The notes: generated by a model not told the origin, from the sequence alone. A DNA stretch of 15,070 nt from UMGS1307 sp964523005 (GCA_964523005.1 CAZFZL010000033.1:1-15070); one strand, 5' to 3'; positions 7,218-14,870 are shown, counted from the first letter of the stretch. Made by a program: numbers and translations.

Positions 7218-7246
7218 ATTATAATCTTATATTCAGGAAACGTCAA
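7218..7246 (-). promoter_or_regulatory. Promoter of tmcAL
   Basis: On the minus strand TTGACG (7246-7241) and TATAAT (7223-7218) are separated by exactly 17 bases. The expected transcription start is near 7211, about 48 bases before the proposed ATA start. The element interleaves with the oppositely directed ackA promoter. Confidence 0.75.
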
Positions 7247-7269
7247 CAGGAAAGGACTGTAATTTTTTT

Positions 7270-8490
7270 ATGTTTATTTTGGTCGTTAACGCAGGTTCGT
7301 CCTCGCTTAAGTATCAGCTTTTCGATATGGACACCGAGCAGGTGCTCTGCAAGGGACTGTGCGAAAAGATAAGCGAAACGGAGGAGACCGGAGCGGCAAG
7401 CTATACGAGGCTGTGCGACAACAAGAAATATTCTGATAACGAAAGGCTCAGAACGCATACCGACGCGGCGATGAAGATGATAAATATGCTTCTCTCGTCC
7501 GAATACGGCGTCATCAAGAGCCTCAACGAAATATCGGCGGTCGGTCACCGGATAGTCAACGGCGGCAAATGGCTCATAAAGCCCGTGCTCGTCAACGATT
7601 CCGTAAAAGCCGACCTCAATAAATGCATAGGTAATGCGCCTGTCCATACGAAGGCTCATATAATGGGACTCAACGCCTGCATCGAAAGTATGCCCGACAT
7701 CCCGCAGGTGCTAGTTATAGATACGGATTTTCATTCGACGATGCCGGCAAAGGCATATACCTACCCGATCGACAAGACCGTGCGCGAACGCTATACGATC
7801 CGCCGCTACGGCTTCCACGGCACTTCGCACCGCTACGTCTCCGCCAAGGCGATAGAATATCTCGGCGGAAAAGCACAGGGCACGAAGATCGTCACCTGCC
7901 ACCTCGGAAACGGCTCGTCGATAGGCGCGGTCAAGGACGGAAAGATCGTCGACACGAGCATGGGATTTACGCCGCTTGAAGGCGTGATAATGGGAACGCG
8001 CTGCGGCTCGGTCGACCCGGCAATAATCCCGTTCATAATGGAAAAGGAAAACATCCCGGCGGATAAAATGGGCGACTGGATGAACAAGCAGTGCGGCTTT
8101 TACGGTATGTGCGGCGCAAGCGATCTTCGCGACGTAGCGGACAAGATCAACGCCGGCGACGAAGAGGCGAAGCTCGCGCTCGATATACTTGCGTACCAGA
8201 TACAAAAATACATCGGCTCGTACACTGCCGCCATGGACGGCATCGATGCGCTCGTGTTTACTGCCGGTATAGGCGAGAACAACGTGCAGCTGCGCGAGAT
8301 GATATGCGAGAACATGGACTTCTTCGGCATAAAGCTCGATAAAGAGAAAAACAGGATTGCGCGCACGCTCCCCGAGCCTGCTGACATCTCCGCGCCGTCC
8401 TCAAGAGTGCGTATCTATGTCATCCCGACCAACGAAGAGCTCGTCATCGCAAGAGACACGCTTTCCGTCGCTCTCAAAGACAAGGACTGA
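7270..8490 (+). CDS. ackA: Acetate kinase, divergent variant
   Basis: A 406-residue acetate kinase of the ASKHA fold, normal length for AckA; it interconverts acetyl phosphate plus ADP with acetate plus ATP. Seen in the sequence: VNAGSSSLKYQL (6-17), the catalytic arginine in GHRIV (Arg94), DTDFHSTMP with Asp151, YGFHGTSH with His183, CHLGNGSS with Asn214, GTRCG with Arg244, GIGENN (333-338) and TNEEL with Glu389. Several usually invariant positions differ: the HGG after the arginine is NGG, the loop usually written APLHNP reads APVHTK (123-128), and the residue after GTRCG is Ser rather than Asp. No phosphotransacetylase gene lies nearby; ackA appears to be a single-gene transcript, with its own promoter and a hairpin terminator. 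The kinase call is firm; acetate as the preferred acid is likely but not certain. Confidence 0.93.
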   Translation: MFILVVNAGSSSLKYQLFDMDTEQVLCKGLCEKISETEETGAASYTRLCDNKKYSDNERLRTHTDAAMKMINMLLSSEYGVIKSLNEISAVGHRIVNGGKWLIKPVLVNDSVKADLNKCIGNAPVHTKAHIMGLNACIESMPDIPQVLVIDTDFHSTMPAKAYTYPIDKTVRERYTIRRYGFHGTSHRYVSAKAIEYLGGKAQGTKIVTCHLGNGSSIGAVKDGKIVDTSMGFTPLEGVIMGTRCGSVDPAIIPFIMEKENIPADKMGDWMNKQCGFYGMCGASDLRDVADKINAGDEEAKLALDILAYQIQKYIGSYTAAMDGIDALVFTAGIGENNVQLREMICENMDFFGIKLDKEKNRIARTLPEPADISAPSSRVRIYVIPTNEELVIARDTLSVALKDKD

Positions 8491-8508
8491 AAAATATAAG
8501 CACACAAG

Positions 8509-8533
8509 CGGCTCCTTCGGGGGCCGTTTTTTT
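8509..8533 (+). terminator. Rho-independent terminator of ackA
   Basis: Stem CGGCTCC (8509-8515), TTCG tetraloop, stem GGGGCCG (8520-8526, one G-T pair), then seven T. Flanking ACACAA and TTGTGT can extend the stem through the T-tract. It begins 18 bases after the ackA stop. Confidence 0.9.
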
Positions 8534-8552
8534 GTGTCCGAAACGGCTTCTA

Positions 8553-8581
8553 TTGACATGTTGATTTGTTTATGATATACT
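8553..8581 (+). promoter_or_regulatory. Promoter of the surface-glycan cassette
   Basis: TTGACA (8553-8558) and TATACT (8576-8581) with a 17-base spacer, just after the ackA terminator. The palindrome TGTTAACA (8581-8588) covers the expected start. A leader of about 75 bases follows, with a possible hairpin GCGGTGC (8613-8619) to GCGCCGC (8639-8645, one G-T pair), then GGGAGA before the ATG at 8663. Confidence 0.8.
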
Positions 8582-8662
8582 GTTAACAGCTATAAAATGG
8601 GATATATTTGATGCGGTGCAAAACACAGACGACGGCAGGCGCCGCTTTATGGGAGATCTTTT

Positions 8663-9841
8663 ATGATTGATTCGGTCGCTTACAAGGATTGTGTATTATG
8701 CGGCAGCTGCGTCTGCATATGCCCGGTACATGCGATTTCATTTGAAGCTCCGGTTTTGGATTTTAAATACCCGCGCATTGATTTTTCAAAGTGTGTGGGA
8801 TGTAATAAATGTGAAAAAGTCTGCCCCGTGATAAAGGATGCTGCAATACAGCCGACGTGCGCTCCTGAAGCCGTGATCGCGCGTCACCGGAATAGCGAAA
8901 TCAGAAAAGCAAGCACATCCGGAGGCATTTTTTCCGCAGCCGTAGAGGAGATTCTGACGAAAAACGGGATTATATGCGGCGCGGTTTTCGATGAGAATTT
9001 CAAGGTCAGGCACATCTGTACGGAATCTGAGGACGACATACACAAAATGATGGGTTCGAAATATGCGCAAAGCGATATGGGAGACTGTTTTTCTCAGATA
9101 AGATCATATCTGGATCATGAAAGGCTCGTTTTGTTTACCGGCTGTCCGTGTCAGGTCGCCGGTCTGAGGGCTTTTTTGGGCAGAGAATACAATAATCTGA
9201 TACTCATGGAGGTTGTCTGCCACGGGATACCGAGCGAACAAATGCTCCGGAGTTATATTAAACTGCTGGAAACAAAGAAGCGTTCCGGACTTACCGCTCT
9301 GCGCTTTCGCGATAAAAGCAAAGGGTGGCACCACAGCTCTGTTACCGCTGCGTTTTCATCCGGCGGCAGCTATAGCAAGCCTTATACCGCGGATGCTTAT
9401 ATGAGAGGGTTTTTAGGAAGCACTTACTTGAAGGAGAGCTGTTACCACTGCAGGTTTCGCGCCTTTCGGTCAGGCGCGGATCTGACCGTCGGTGATTTTT
9501 GGGGCGCGGAATCGGAAATACCGCAGTTTGATGACAACACGGGGTTGTCGGCGGTCTTGATCAATACTCAAAAGGGAAAGAATTTTTTGCAGAGTCTTGA
9601 TATTGACAGCCATCCGATCGACGCTGAAACGGTGATTTGTTATAACAAAAACATCATGGAGTCGCCGGAGCGGAGCCCTGATCGCGATGAGTTTTATCGA
9701 CTGGCGCAGAAGATCGGGTACTCAAACGCAATCTGCAAAATGTTTTGGGAAAAGACTGCTGCAAAGCTGAAGCGTGAAGCAAGATATACTGCCAGGTGCG
9801 TTTATTACAAAATGCTCGGCAGAGAAAAGCCATTGTATTGA
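8663..9841 (+). CDS. FrhB/FdhB-like iron-sulfur protein of a surface-polysaccharide cassette
   Basis: A 392-residue protein of the coenzyme F420 hydrogenase/dehydrogenase beta-subunit family. The N-terminus holds two ferredoxin-type 4Fe-4S motifs: Cys10/13/16/20 and Cys44/47/50/54, each followed by Pro. The FrhB core follows, with STSGGIFSA (84-92), FTGCPCQVAGL (158-168), VVCHGIPS (184-191) and the C-terminal cluster YHCRFRAFRSGADLTVGDFW. Family members lacking the hydrogenase partner are common in exopolysaccharide loci of Clostridia and Bacteroidetes, where they are thought to perform a redox step on a sugar; no direct reaction is established that I know of. It is the first gene of a three-gene unit, 10 bases before the acyltransferase gene. 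F420 dependence is unlikely to be safe to assume from the name. Confidence 0.85.
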   Translation: MIDSVAYKDCVLCGSCVCICPVHAISFEAPVLDFKYPRIDFSKCVGCNKCEKVCPVIKDAAIQPTCAPEAVIARHRNSEIRKASTSGGIFSAAVEEILTKNGIICGAVFDENFKVRHICTESEDDIHKMMGSKYAQSDMGDCFSQIRSYLDHERLVLFTGCPCQVAGLRAFLGREYNNLILMEVVCHGIPSEQMLRSYIKLLETKKRSGLTALRFRDKSKGWHHSSVTAAFSSGGSYSKPYTADAYMRGFLGSTYLKESCYHCRFRAFRSGADLTVGDFWGAESEIPQFDDNTGLSAVLINTQKGKNFLQSLDIDSHPIDAETVICYNKNIMESPERSPDRDEFYRLAQKIGYSNAICKMFWEKTAAKLKREARYTARCVYYKMLGREKPLY

Positions 9842-9851
9842 GGGATGAATT

Positions 9852-10448
9852 ATGCGACTGACTGCGAGGATCCATATCTGTATTGCCGATTGGTTTTACC
9901 GGCGAAGGCTGTATAAACTGTACAGGACCTTCAAGCACGTGGGAAGAAATGTACATATCCGGAGCAACCCGAAGATTTCCTCTCCGGACAACCTGACCAT
10001 CGGTGACAATGTGTGGATCGGTGACAATTTCTACGCGAGAGCGGACGGCGGAATAACGATAGGCAGCGGAGTGATCATATCGCGCAATGTGGAGATCTGG
10101 ACAAGCAACCACAATTACAACGCCGACGATCTGACAATGATACCCTACGACAGACGGATGGTATCAAAGCGTGTTGTAATAGGCGAGAATGTATGGGTCG
10201 GAACGCACGTGATGATCATGCCCGGGGTTACCGTGGGCGAAGGCGCAGTACTCGGAGCCGGTGCGGTTGTCACAAAGGATGTGCCTGACTGCGCTGTCGT
10301 CGGCGGCAATCCGGCGAAGGTGCTTATATACAGAAACACGGAAAAATACTCACAGCTCAAGAGCATGAACAGGATATATCTTGATATGGAATATGATTAT
10401 GATCGCTCATCACTGAGAAAATCCGAGTATATTAAACACAATGGATAA
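9852..10448 (+). CDS. Left-handed beta-helix acyltransferase (hexapeptide repeat)
   Basis: A 198-residue protein with hexapeptide repeats across about residues 30-150: LTIGDNVWIGDN, ITIGSGVIISRNVEI, VVIGENVWVGTHVMI and VTVGEGAVLGAGAVVTKDVP. The catalytic histidine is probably His87 in WTSNHNY, as in maltose and NodL-type O-acetyltransferases. The family transfers an acetyl or other acyl group from acyl-CoA to a sugar hydroxyl or amine as a trimer in the cytoplasm. GAGGGA precedes the ATG. Its stop overlaps the start of the flippase gene by 8 bases, so translation is probably coupled. The N-terminus contains a basic segment (Arg17-Arg25) that might touch membrane. The role inferred from context is decoration of a surface glycan repeat unit before export. 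Confidence 0.88.
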   Translation: MRLTARIHICIADWFYRRRLYKLYRTFKHVGRNVHIRSNPKISSPDNLTIGDNVWIGDNFYARADGGITIGSGVIISRNVEIWTSNHNYNADDLTMIPYDRRMVSKRVVIGENVWVGTHVMIMPGVTVGEGAVLGAGAVVTKDVPDCAVVGGNPAKVLIYRNTEKYSQLKSMNRIYLDMEYDYDRSSLRKSEYIKHNG

Positions 10449-11988
10449 CAACAGCAGAATCAAAAATTCGCTTTTTAACATGGCAAGCGGTTTCATATAC
10501 CGCATTTTGATCATGCTTACTTCCTTTGCGGTCAGAACGGTATTTATTAAATGCCTGGCGAGTGACTACCTGGGAGTAAACGGTCTGTATACCAGCATTC
10601 TTTCCATTCTGTCTTTGGTGGAATTGGGATTCGGCACTGCTATGGTATACAGCATGTACCGTCCGCTGGCACAAGGGGATCATCAAAAGCTGAAATTATT
10701 GATGCAGCTTTACAAAAAGGTGTATTCGATCATCGGAACGGTTATTTTAGTCATTGGACTTTGCCTGATACCGTTTCTGAAGTTTTTGATAAAGGACGCT
10801 CCGGATGTTCAGGGGTTGACGTTTTATTACATTCTTTTCCTTCTGGATACAGTCACAACATACTGGTTTTTTGCCTATAAAAGTTCGCTGCTGCAAGCGG
10901 ATCAGAAAGCATATATAATATCCGGTTACAACAGTGCTTTCAATATTATCAAATCAACGCTGCAGATCGTGCTTCTCCTGTGCTTTCGCAGCTATACGAT
11001 ATATCTTGTGACGCAGATCATATGTACTGCAGGACAAAACATCGCACTGGCGATCAAGGTCAACCGCCTTTATCCGGCTTTGAAAGAAAGAGGAGCTGAC
11101 GGTGAAAAGCTACCGAAGGCGGAGACGACGCGCATATTCAAGGACGTCAAGGCACTTATGCTGTCAAGGGTCTCTCACGTTGTCCTTAACAGTACGGACA
11201 ATGTTATAATATCTGCGATCATCGGTATCGGATGGGTAGGGCTGCTATCCAATTTCATTATGATCGCGGAGGCTGTCACAGGGCTTTTGACGCAGATCAC
11301 AAGCGCCATCCAGGCCGGACTGGGGAATTTTTTTGCAAAAGAGGATCGTGAAGCCGGATACCGCTTGTTTTGCAGAGTGGAGTTTATGAATTTCTGGCTG
11401 TACGGTTTTTCCACGGTTGCGTTGATCACATTGCTGAATCCTTTTGTCACGTTGTGGCTGGGTGATGATTATACGATGGGAGAAGGGGTGATCGTCGCCT
11501 TCGGAATCAATTTTCTTGTGGCAGGATATATGAATACGCTGTGGACCTTCCGCTCTACACTGGGGCTGTTTACACAAGGGCAGTACCGGCCTCTTATCGT
11601 ATCTGTTCTGAACGTTGTGCTTTCCTTCGGGTTGGGATTCCGTTGGGGAGTGGCAGGCGTTCTGGCAGCCACATCCATTTCCAGAGCTTGCGTGAATCTT
11701 TGGTATGACCCTTGGCTGCTGCATAAGGAGGGGTTTGGCAAGCCGGTGAAACCGTATTACGTTAAATTTGTTCTGAGACTGTTGCTCTTGGCGGTACTGG
11801 TGCTTGGAATGAAATATCTTTCGTCCGTTGTGTTTAACGGCGGAGTGCAATACTTAAACTTTTTTATCATGATGTGTTTGGTGGCTTTAATTCCAAATGC
11901 GGTTTTTCTGGCGTTGTTTCACCAAACGGACGAGTTTAATTACTATAAGGATTTGGCCCGCGGATGGTTAAGAGCTCGAAAGCGATAA
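10441..11988 (+). CDS. Wzx-like polysaccharide flippase (MOP superfamily)
   Basis: A 515-residue protein with many hydrophobic segments along its whole length, the pattern of MOP-superfamily flippases that turn undecaprenyl-linked oligosaccharides across the membrane. It starts MDNNSRIKNSLFNMASGFIY, with the typical early motif around VFIKCLASDYLGVNGLYTSI followed by SLVELGFGTAMVYSMY, as in many Firmicutes O-antigen/capsule transporters. It ends in a short basic tail (RGWLRARKR). The start overlaps the acyltransferase gene, and no strong ribosome site is seen, which fits coupling. Leucine codon use differs from ackA: among the first 100 codons I see 15 leucines, none CTC, while ackA has four CTC among ten, suggesting recent acquisition. 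No polymerase or glycosyltransferase lies beside it. Confidence 0.9.
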   Translation: MDNNSRIKNSLFNMASGFIYRILIMLTSFAVRTVFIKCLASDYLGVNGLYTSILSILSLVELGFGTAMVYSMYRPLAQGDHQKLKLLMQLYKKVYSIIGTVILVIGLCLIPFLKFLIKDAPDVQGLTFYYILFLLDTVTTYWFFAYKSSLLQADQKAYIISGYNSAFNIIKSTLQIVLLLCFRSYTIYLVTQIICTAGQNIALAIKVNRLYPALKERGADGEKLPKAETTRIFKDVKALMLSRVSHVVLNSTDNVIISAIIGIGWVGLLSNFIMIAEAVTGLLTQITSAIQAGLGNFFAKEDREAGYRLFCRVEFMNFWLYGFSTVALITLLNPFVTLWLGDDYTMGEGVIVAFGINFLVAGYMNTLWTFRSTLGLFTQGQYRPLIVSVLNVVLSFGLGFRWGVAGVLAATSISRACVNLWYDPWLLHKEGFGKPVKPYYVKFVLRLLLLAVLVLGMKYLSSVVFNGGVQYLNFFIMMCLVALIPNAVFLALFHQTDEFNYYKDLARGWLRARKR

Positions 11989-12014
11989 AAAGTGTTGCTG
12001 CATTCATATAAAGA

Positions 12015-12048
12015 CGCTGCCGGCTCGACTGAACCGGCAGCGTTTTTT
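12015..12048 (+). terminator. Terminator after the flippase gene
   Basis: Perfect 9-base stem CGCTGCCGG (12015-12023) and CCGGCAGCG (12034-12042), 10-base loop, six T. It ends the glycan cassette transcript 26 bases after the stop. The lipoprotein gene converges on it from the right; the reverse strand has a weaker U-tract, so it may work partly in both directions. Confidence 0.92.
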
Positions 12049-12109
12049 CAAAAGCTTGATTTCTTATCGGTATATTCTTCCGATGTGAGAGCTTCGCGCT
12101 TTTCTGTTA

Positions 12110-12926
12110 TTAATCAATTACGCACAGCCATTCGTTGATCTCCATGGGATATACTTCCCCGGTCTCAAGCTTCGCCATCATCTCAGCAAGCTCCGGATCG
12201 TTGTTGTACATCGCTACGAACTGCGTTATCGAATAAAGATTACACATGTTACTTTCATCGGCGACCGGCGAATAATCTTTGTCTATATATTTTCTGATAA
12301 GCGCTGTCATTATACCACGTTCAATTTGACGTGCGTAAACTTGTGCGCGGCGATAATTAATATTGTCAACGAAAGTCTCCCATATTACATCGTATTCATC
12401 GTCAAACAGAAGATCAAGATCGTAATATCCGGCAAAATAAGAGTAGGTGGTATAATAACAGCGTCTTGTTTTTTTCCTTGTCGACATCAAATTCCCGTAT
12501 GAACTCGGCTATATTGTGCTGCACTTCAGCGAGTATATAATCTTTATCGCTCGCAAGGCAGGGACGGACATACTCATCTTTTTGGGGCGCATTACACCAT
12601 TCGAGATATTGCTCAAGTGGGAAACAAATTCCCACATTTTTATTAGTGTCTGAATAGAACGGCAAGCCAATTACATGAAAACCTGTTTCATAATCCTGAG
12701 CCCATCCGTGCAGACAACAGCAATAACCGTCATCCGGGTAGTCGCTTACAAACGGTATGCTCGTTTCGTCTTCGCTTGTTTCCGGCTCGCTTGTCAGCGC
12801 AGTGCCGGAGGTTTCCGTTTTCGAGGTGCTTCCCACCGGTGTGCTCTGTTCGGACGGTGCATCGTCACAAGATACGAAGCACAGTAAAAGCACGACGGCA
12901 AGAAATACTGCAATTTCGTTTTTCAT
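12110..12926 (-). pseudogene. Lipoprotein of unknown function, interrupted by a frameshift at an A7 run
   Basis: Two overlapping minus-strand frames form one gene. The upstream part begins MKNEIAVFLAVVLL at 12926 (GGGAG upstream), with a hydrophobic segment and Cys20 in FVSC as probable lipidation site, then a Ser/Thr/Glu-rich linker (about 21-57) and a soluble part up to DVDKEKN; it then runs into a nonsense tail ending at 12414. The downstream part continues the protein-like sequence (TRRCYYTTYSYFAGYYDLDL onward) in another frame to the stop at 12110. The switch lies at seven consecutive T on the plus strand (12469-12475). Removing one base makes 816 bases, 271 residues, with no stop. It could be a true mutation, a sequencing error or transcriptional slippage. 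I do not recognise the family; the repaired C-terminus is acidic and tyrosine-rich. Confidence 0.75.
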
Positions 12927-12994
12927 AATAATGGTTCTCCCTTTCTTTTTGTTGATATGACTTTCTGCGACGGGCAGAAAAATATTCAAACGGC

Positions 12995-13032
12995 AAAAAG
13001 CCGCCCCTGCACGAAAGTCTGCGGAGCGGCTT
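12995..13032 (-). terminator. Terminator of rpe
   Basis: Read on the minus strand, stem AAGCCGC (13032-13026) pairs with GCGGCTT (13004-12998) and is followed by three more T (TTTTT counting the stem end). The loop region can form further pairs. It starts about 50 bases after the rpe stop. A second, 7-base hairpin (12962-12968 with 12974-12980) lies between it and the lipoprotein start, without a T-tract. Confidence 0.75.
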
Positions 13033-13084
13033 GGTATATTGATTGCTTTGACCCCTGTGAAAAGAGCACTTGAGGCGGTTCTGT

Positions 13085-13756
13085 CTATGTATTCATAAGC
13101 GTTGTGAGATTTCGCAGCGCGCCTGCGATATTTTGTTTACCGAAAACCGCACTGCCGGCGACTGCAATATCGGCTCCTACGTCGGAGACGTCGGCTATGT
13201 TGTCAGCCCCGATGCCGCCGTCCGCTTCGACGTATATTTCGCTTTTGCTGTCGTCGACTGCCTTCCTGACAGCGCGGATGCTGCGGAGCGTTTCAGGTAT
13301 AAGCTTCTGACCGCCGAAGCCCGGTTCGACTGTCATGATGAGAATGAGATCGCAAAGCGGCAGCAGCGACATGAGCTTTTCCGGATCGGTGGCAGGCTTG
13401 ATCGAAAGCCCTGCTTTTTTACCGAGCGCGCGTATTCTTTTCAGAGCCGGGGCGATGTCGGGCGCGCTTTCGAGGTGGACGGTTATTATATCGGCGCCTG
13501 CCGCGGAAAACGAATCAACGTAGCGTATCGGATCGGTTATCATCAGATGAGTGTCGAGTATCAGCGGCGAAGCCTTCCTGACGGAAGCGACTACGGGTTG
13601 TCCGAATGAGATGTTTTTCACGAATACGCCGTCCATAACGTCAAGATGCAGTATTTTGCAGCCTGCGGCGGCGAGCGTGTCCGTCTGCTCCTTTATTCTT
13701 GTAAAATCACATGCCAGAAGCGACGGTGCGACGAGCTTTTCTTTCAAAACGGTCAC
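13085..13756 (-). CDS. rpe: Ribulose-phosphate 3-epimerase
   Basis: A 223-residue TIM-barrel enzyme that interconverts D-ribulose 5-phosphate and D-xylulose 5-phosphate in the pentose phosphate pathway, in the cytoplasm. Family residues are all visible: Ser12 in APSLLACDF, His37 and Asp39 in LHLDVMDG, His70 in DTHLM, MTVEPGFGGQ (141-150, phosphate/active-site loop), and Asp179 in VEADGGI. The length is typical. The start is GTG at 13756, preceded closely by GGAAAGG; an in-frame TTG three codons later is an alternative with more usual spacing. It has its own consensus promoter and terminator, so it forms a separate transcript although it follows the DUF421/DUF4363 pair on the same strand. In many Firmicutes rpe sits near ribosome-GTPase rsgA; that gene is not seen here. 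Confidence 0.95.
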   Translation of the reverse strand: MTVLKEKLVAPSLLACDFTRIKEQTDTLAAAGCKILHLDVMDGVFVKNISFGQPVVASVRKASPLILDTHLMITDPIRYVDSFSAAGADIITVHLESAPDIAPALKRIRALGKKAGLSIKPATDPEKLMSLLPLCDLILIMTVEPGFGGQKLIPETLRSIRAVRKAVDDSKSEIYVEADGGIGADNIADVSDVGADIAVAGSAVFGKQNIAGALRNLTTLMNT

Positions 13757-13779
13757 TGCCTTTCCGAATTTCTACCTAT

Positions 13780-13808
13780 ATTATATAATATACGCGAACC
13801 GCTGTCAA
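13780..13808 (-). promoter_or_regulatory. Perfect consensus promoter of rpe
   Basis: On the minus strand TTGACA (13808-13803), a 17-base spacer and TATAAT (13785-13780): an exact sigma-A consensus. The start would fall near 13773, leaving a leader of under 20 bases before the GTG start at 13756, just enough for the ribosome site. Confidence 0.85.
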
Positions 13809-13836
13809 GGATAAATGCCTTTTAATCGGAAGAAGC

Positions 13837-14202
13837 TCAGAATATCGAGTAGAACGTGGGCTTTTCGGCCTTTGATATGAGTTGCGCCGTTTCTTTGGCG
13901 AGCGCGAGCGACGCGGAGTATTCGGCTTCGTCGCCGCTTTCTGCGTACGCTGCAAGCTGTGTGAGGACGTTCGTCATCTGCTCGACATCGCTGTGCTGGA
14001 GTGTGAGCGAAAAGCGGTCCTTTTGCTCGTTCCAGAACGCGAGAGCTGCACTGCATTCTGCCGCTGACTGCCGCGGATCGCTGTCGAGCGCATCAAGCAT
14101 CGCTTCAAGATCACAAACGACAGCGTCCTGCCTGATTGCGTTGAACGTGAGAAACGAGCATATCAGCGCAAGTATGATGAGAGAAATGATGAAATTTTTC
14201 AT
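13837..14202 (-). CDS. DUF4363 family protein
   Basis: A 121-residue protein that starts MKNFIISLIILALICSF, one N-terminal membrane segment (about residues 4-21), followed by a soluble, helical, mostly acidic part rich in Ala, Glu and Leu that ends EKPTFYSIF. This form fits DUF4363, a small family regularly encoded after a YetF-like DUF421 protein in Clostridia. The ATG overlaps the end of the DUF421 gene by four bases (ATGA), and AAAGGA upstream gives a ribosome site. The helical part probably lies outside the cell. No function is known; the gene order suggests a partner of the DUF421 protein. Confidence 0.85.
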   Translation of the reverse strand: MKNFIISLIILALICSFLTFNAIRQDAVVCDLEAMLDALDSDPRQSAAECSAALAFWNEQKDRFSLTLQHSDVEQMTNVLTQLAAYAESGDEAEYSASLALAKETAQLISKAEKPTFYSIF

Positions 14203-14870
14203 TTTGATTTTTCCTTTATTCTGGACTTTCCGCTGTCGTCGAGCGTCATGTACTGTATTTCGTCAAGCGCTGTTTTGCTTTTTGCTATCTTATCTGTCAG
14301 CCATTCCTTCGTGCGTCCCGCTGCGCTGAGCGCGTCTTCGTTTATTCGTCCGTCAAGCACGACCGCGTGAGCGATCCCCGTTTCTTCGGGTGATTTTCCT
14401 GCGTCAGCCGTCGAGAGAGGGCTGCTCGCAATATAGGGGATAACGCTGATCTTGCCGGATTGCTCCATTATTATATATTGTATTTCGCTTATGTCCCGGA
14501 AACCGTTACCGCGCACCGCCGCAAACAGGTCGTCGAGCGAAACTCGCGTGCGCGAGAGATTTTTCTCGTCAATCTTTCCCTTGCCGAGCAGAATGATCGG
14601 TCTTCCTTCGGCAAGACGACGCAACGCGGGGGATTTCAGACAAGCATACGCCGATATGACCTCAAGACATGAGAGGGCGACGAGCGGTATGATGCCGTGC
14701 AGGAGCGGTATGTCGCTGTCGGTTATCGGTATCACTGCCATATCAGACAGCATCATCGCGACAACAAACTCCGTCATCTGCAGCTCGCCGAGCTGCCGCT
14801 TGCCCATCAGGTGCATACACGCCGTCAGTATAATGTAGAATATAACCGTGCGTAAAAACAGTGTGACCAT
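14199..14870 (-). CDS. DUF421 (YetF-like) membrane protein
   Basis: A 223-residue protein with the YetF/DUF421 signature: N-terminal membrane segments at about residues 4-21, 34-50 and 58-80, the motif MGKRQLGELQ (22-31) between the first two, and a cytosolic part with RPIILLGKGKID and a C-terminal region resembling the paired beta domains of YetF. I place the start at 14870 because GGCGG lies 10 bases upstream and the family begins close to here; an ATG at 14903 would add 11 basic residues but has no ribosome site. It overlaps the DUF4363 gene by four bases. YetF relatives in Bacillus are linked to spores and membranes but lack an agreed activity. I see no clear promoter for it in 14871-15070. 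Confidence 0.88.
   Translation of the reverse strand: MVTLFLRTVIFYIILTACMHLMGKRQLGELQMTEFVVAMMLSDMAVIPITDSDIPLLHGIIPLVALSCLEVISAYACLKSPALRRLAEGRPIILLGKGKIDEKNLSRTRVSLDDLFAAVRGNGFRDISEIQYIIMEQSGKISVIPYIASSPLSTADAGKSPEETGIAHAVVLDGRINEDALSAAGRTKEWLTDKIAKSKTALDEIQYMTLDDSGKSRIKEKSK

Noticed and set aside
7711..8205. Minus-strand open frame of 164 codons inside ackA
   Set aside because: It mirrors a high-GC3 coding stretch of ackA, with catalytic motifs on the plus strand; a typical shadow frame.
11245..11850. Minus-strand open frame of 201 codons inside the flippase gene
   Set aside because: Its composition (many Gln, His, Arg, Lys) is the expected mirror of a hydrophobic membrane-protein gene.
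12469..12475. Programmed -1 ribosomal frameshift in the lipoprotein gene
   Set aside because: A -1 shift leads into a frame that stops within about 25 codons; the continuing protein needs the loss of one base instead.
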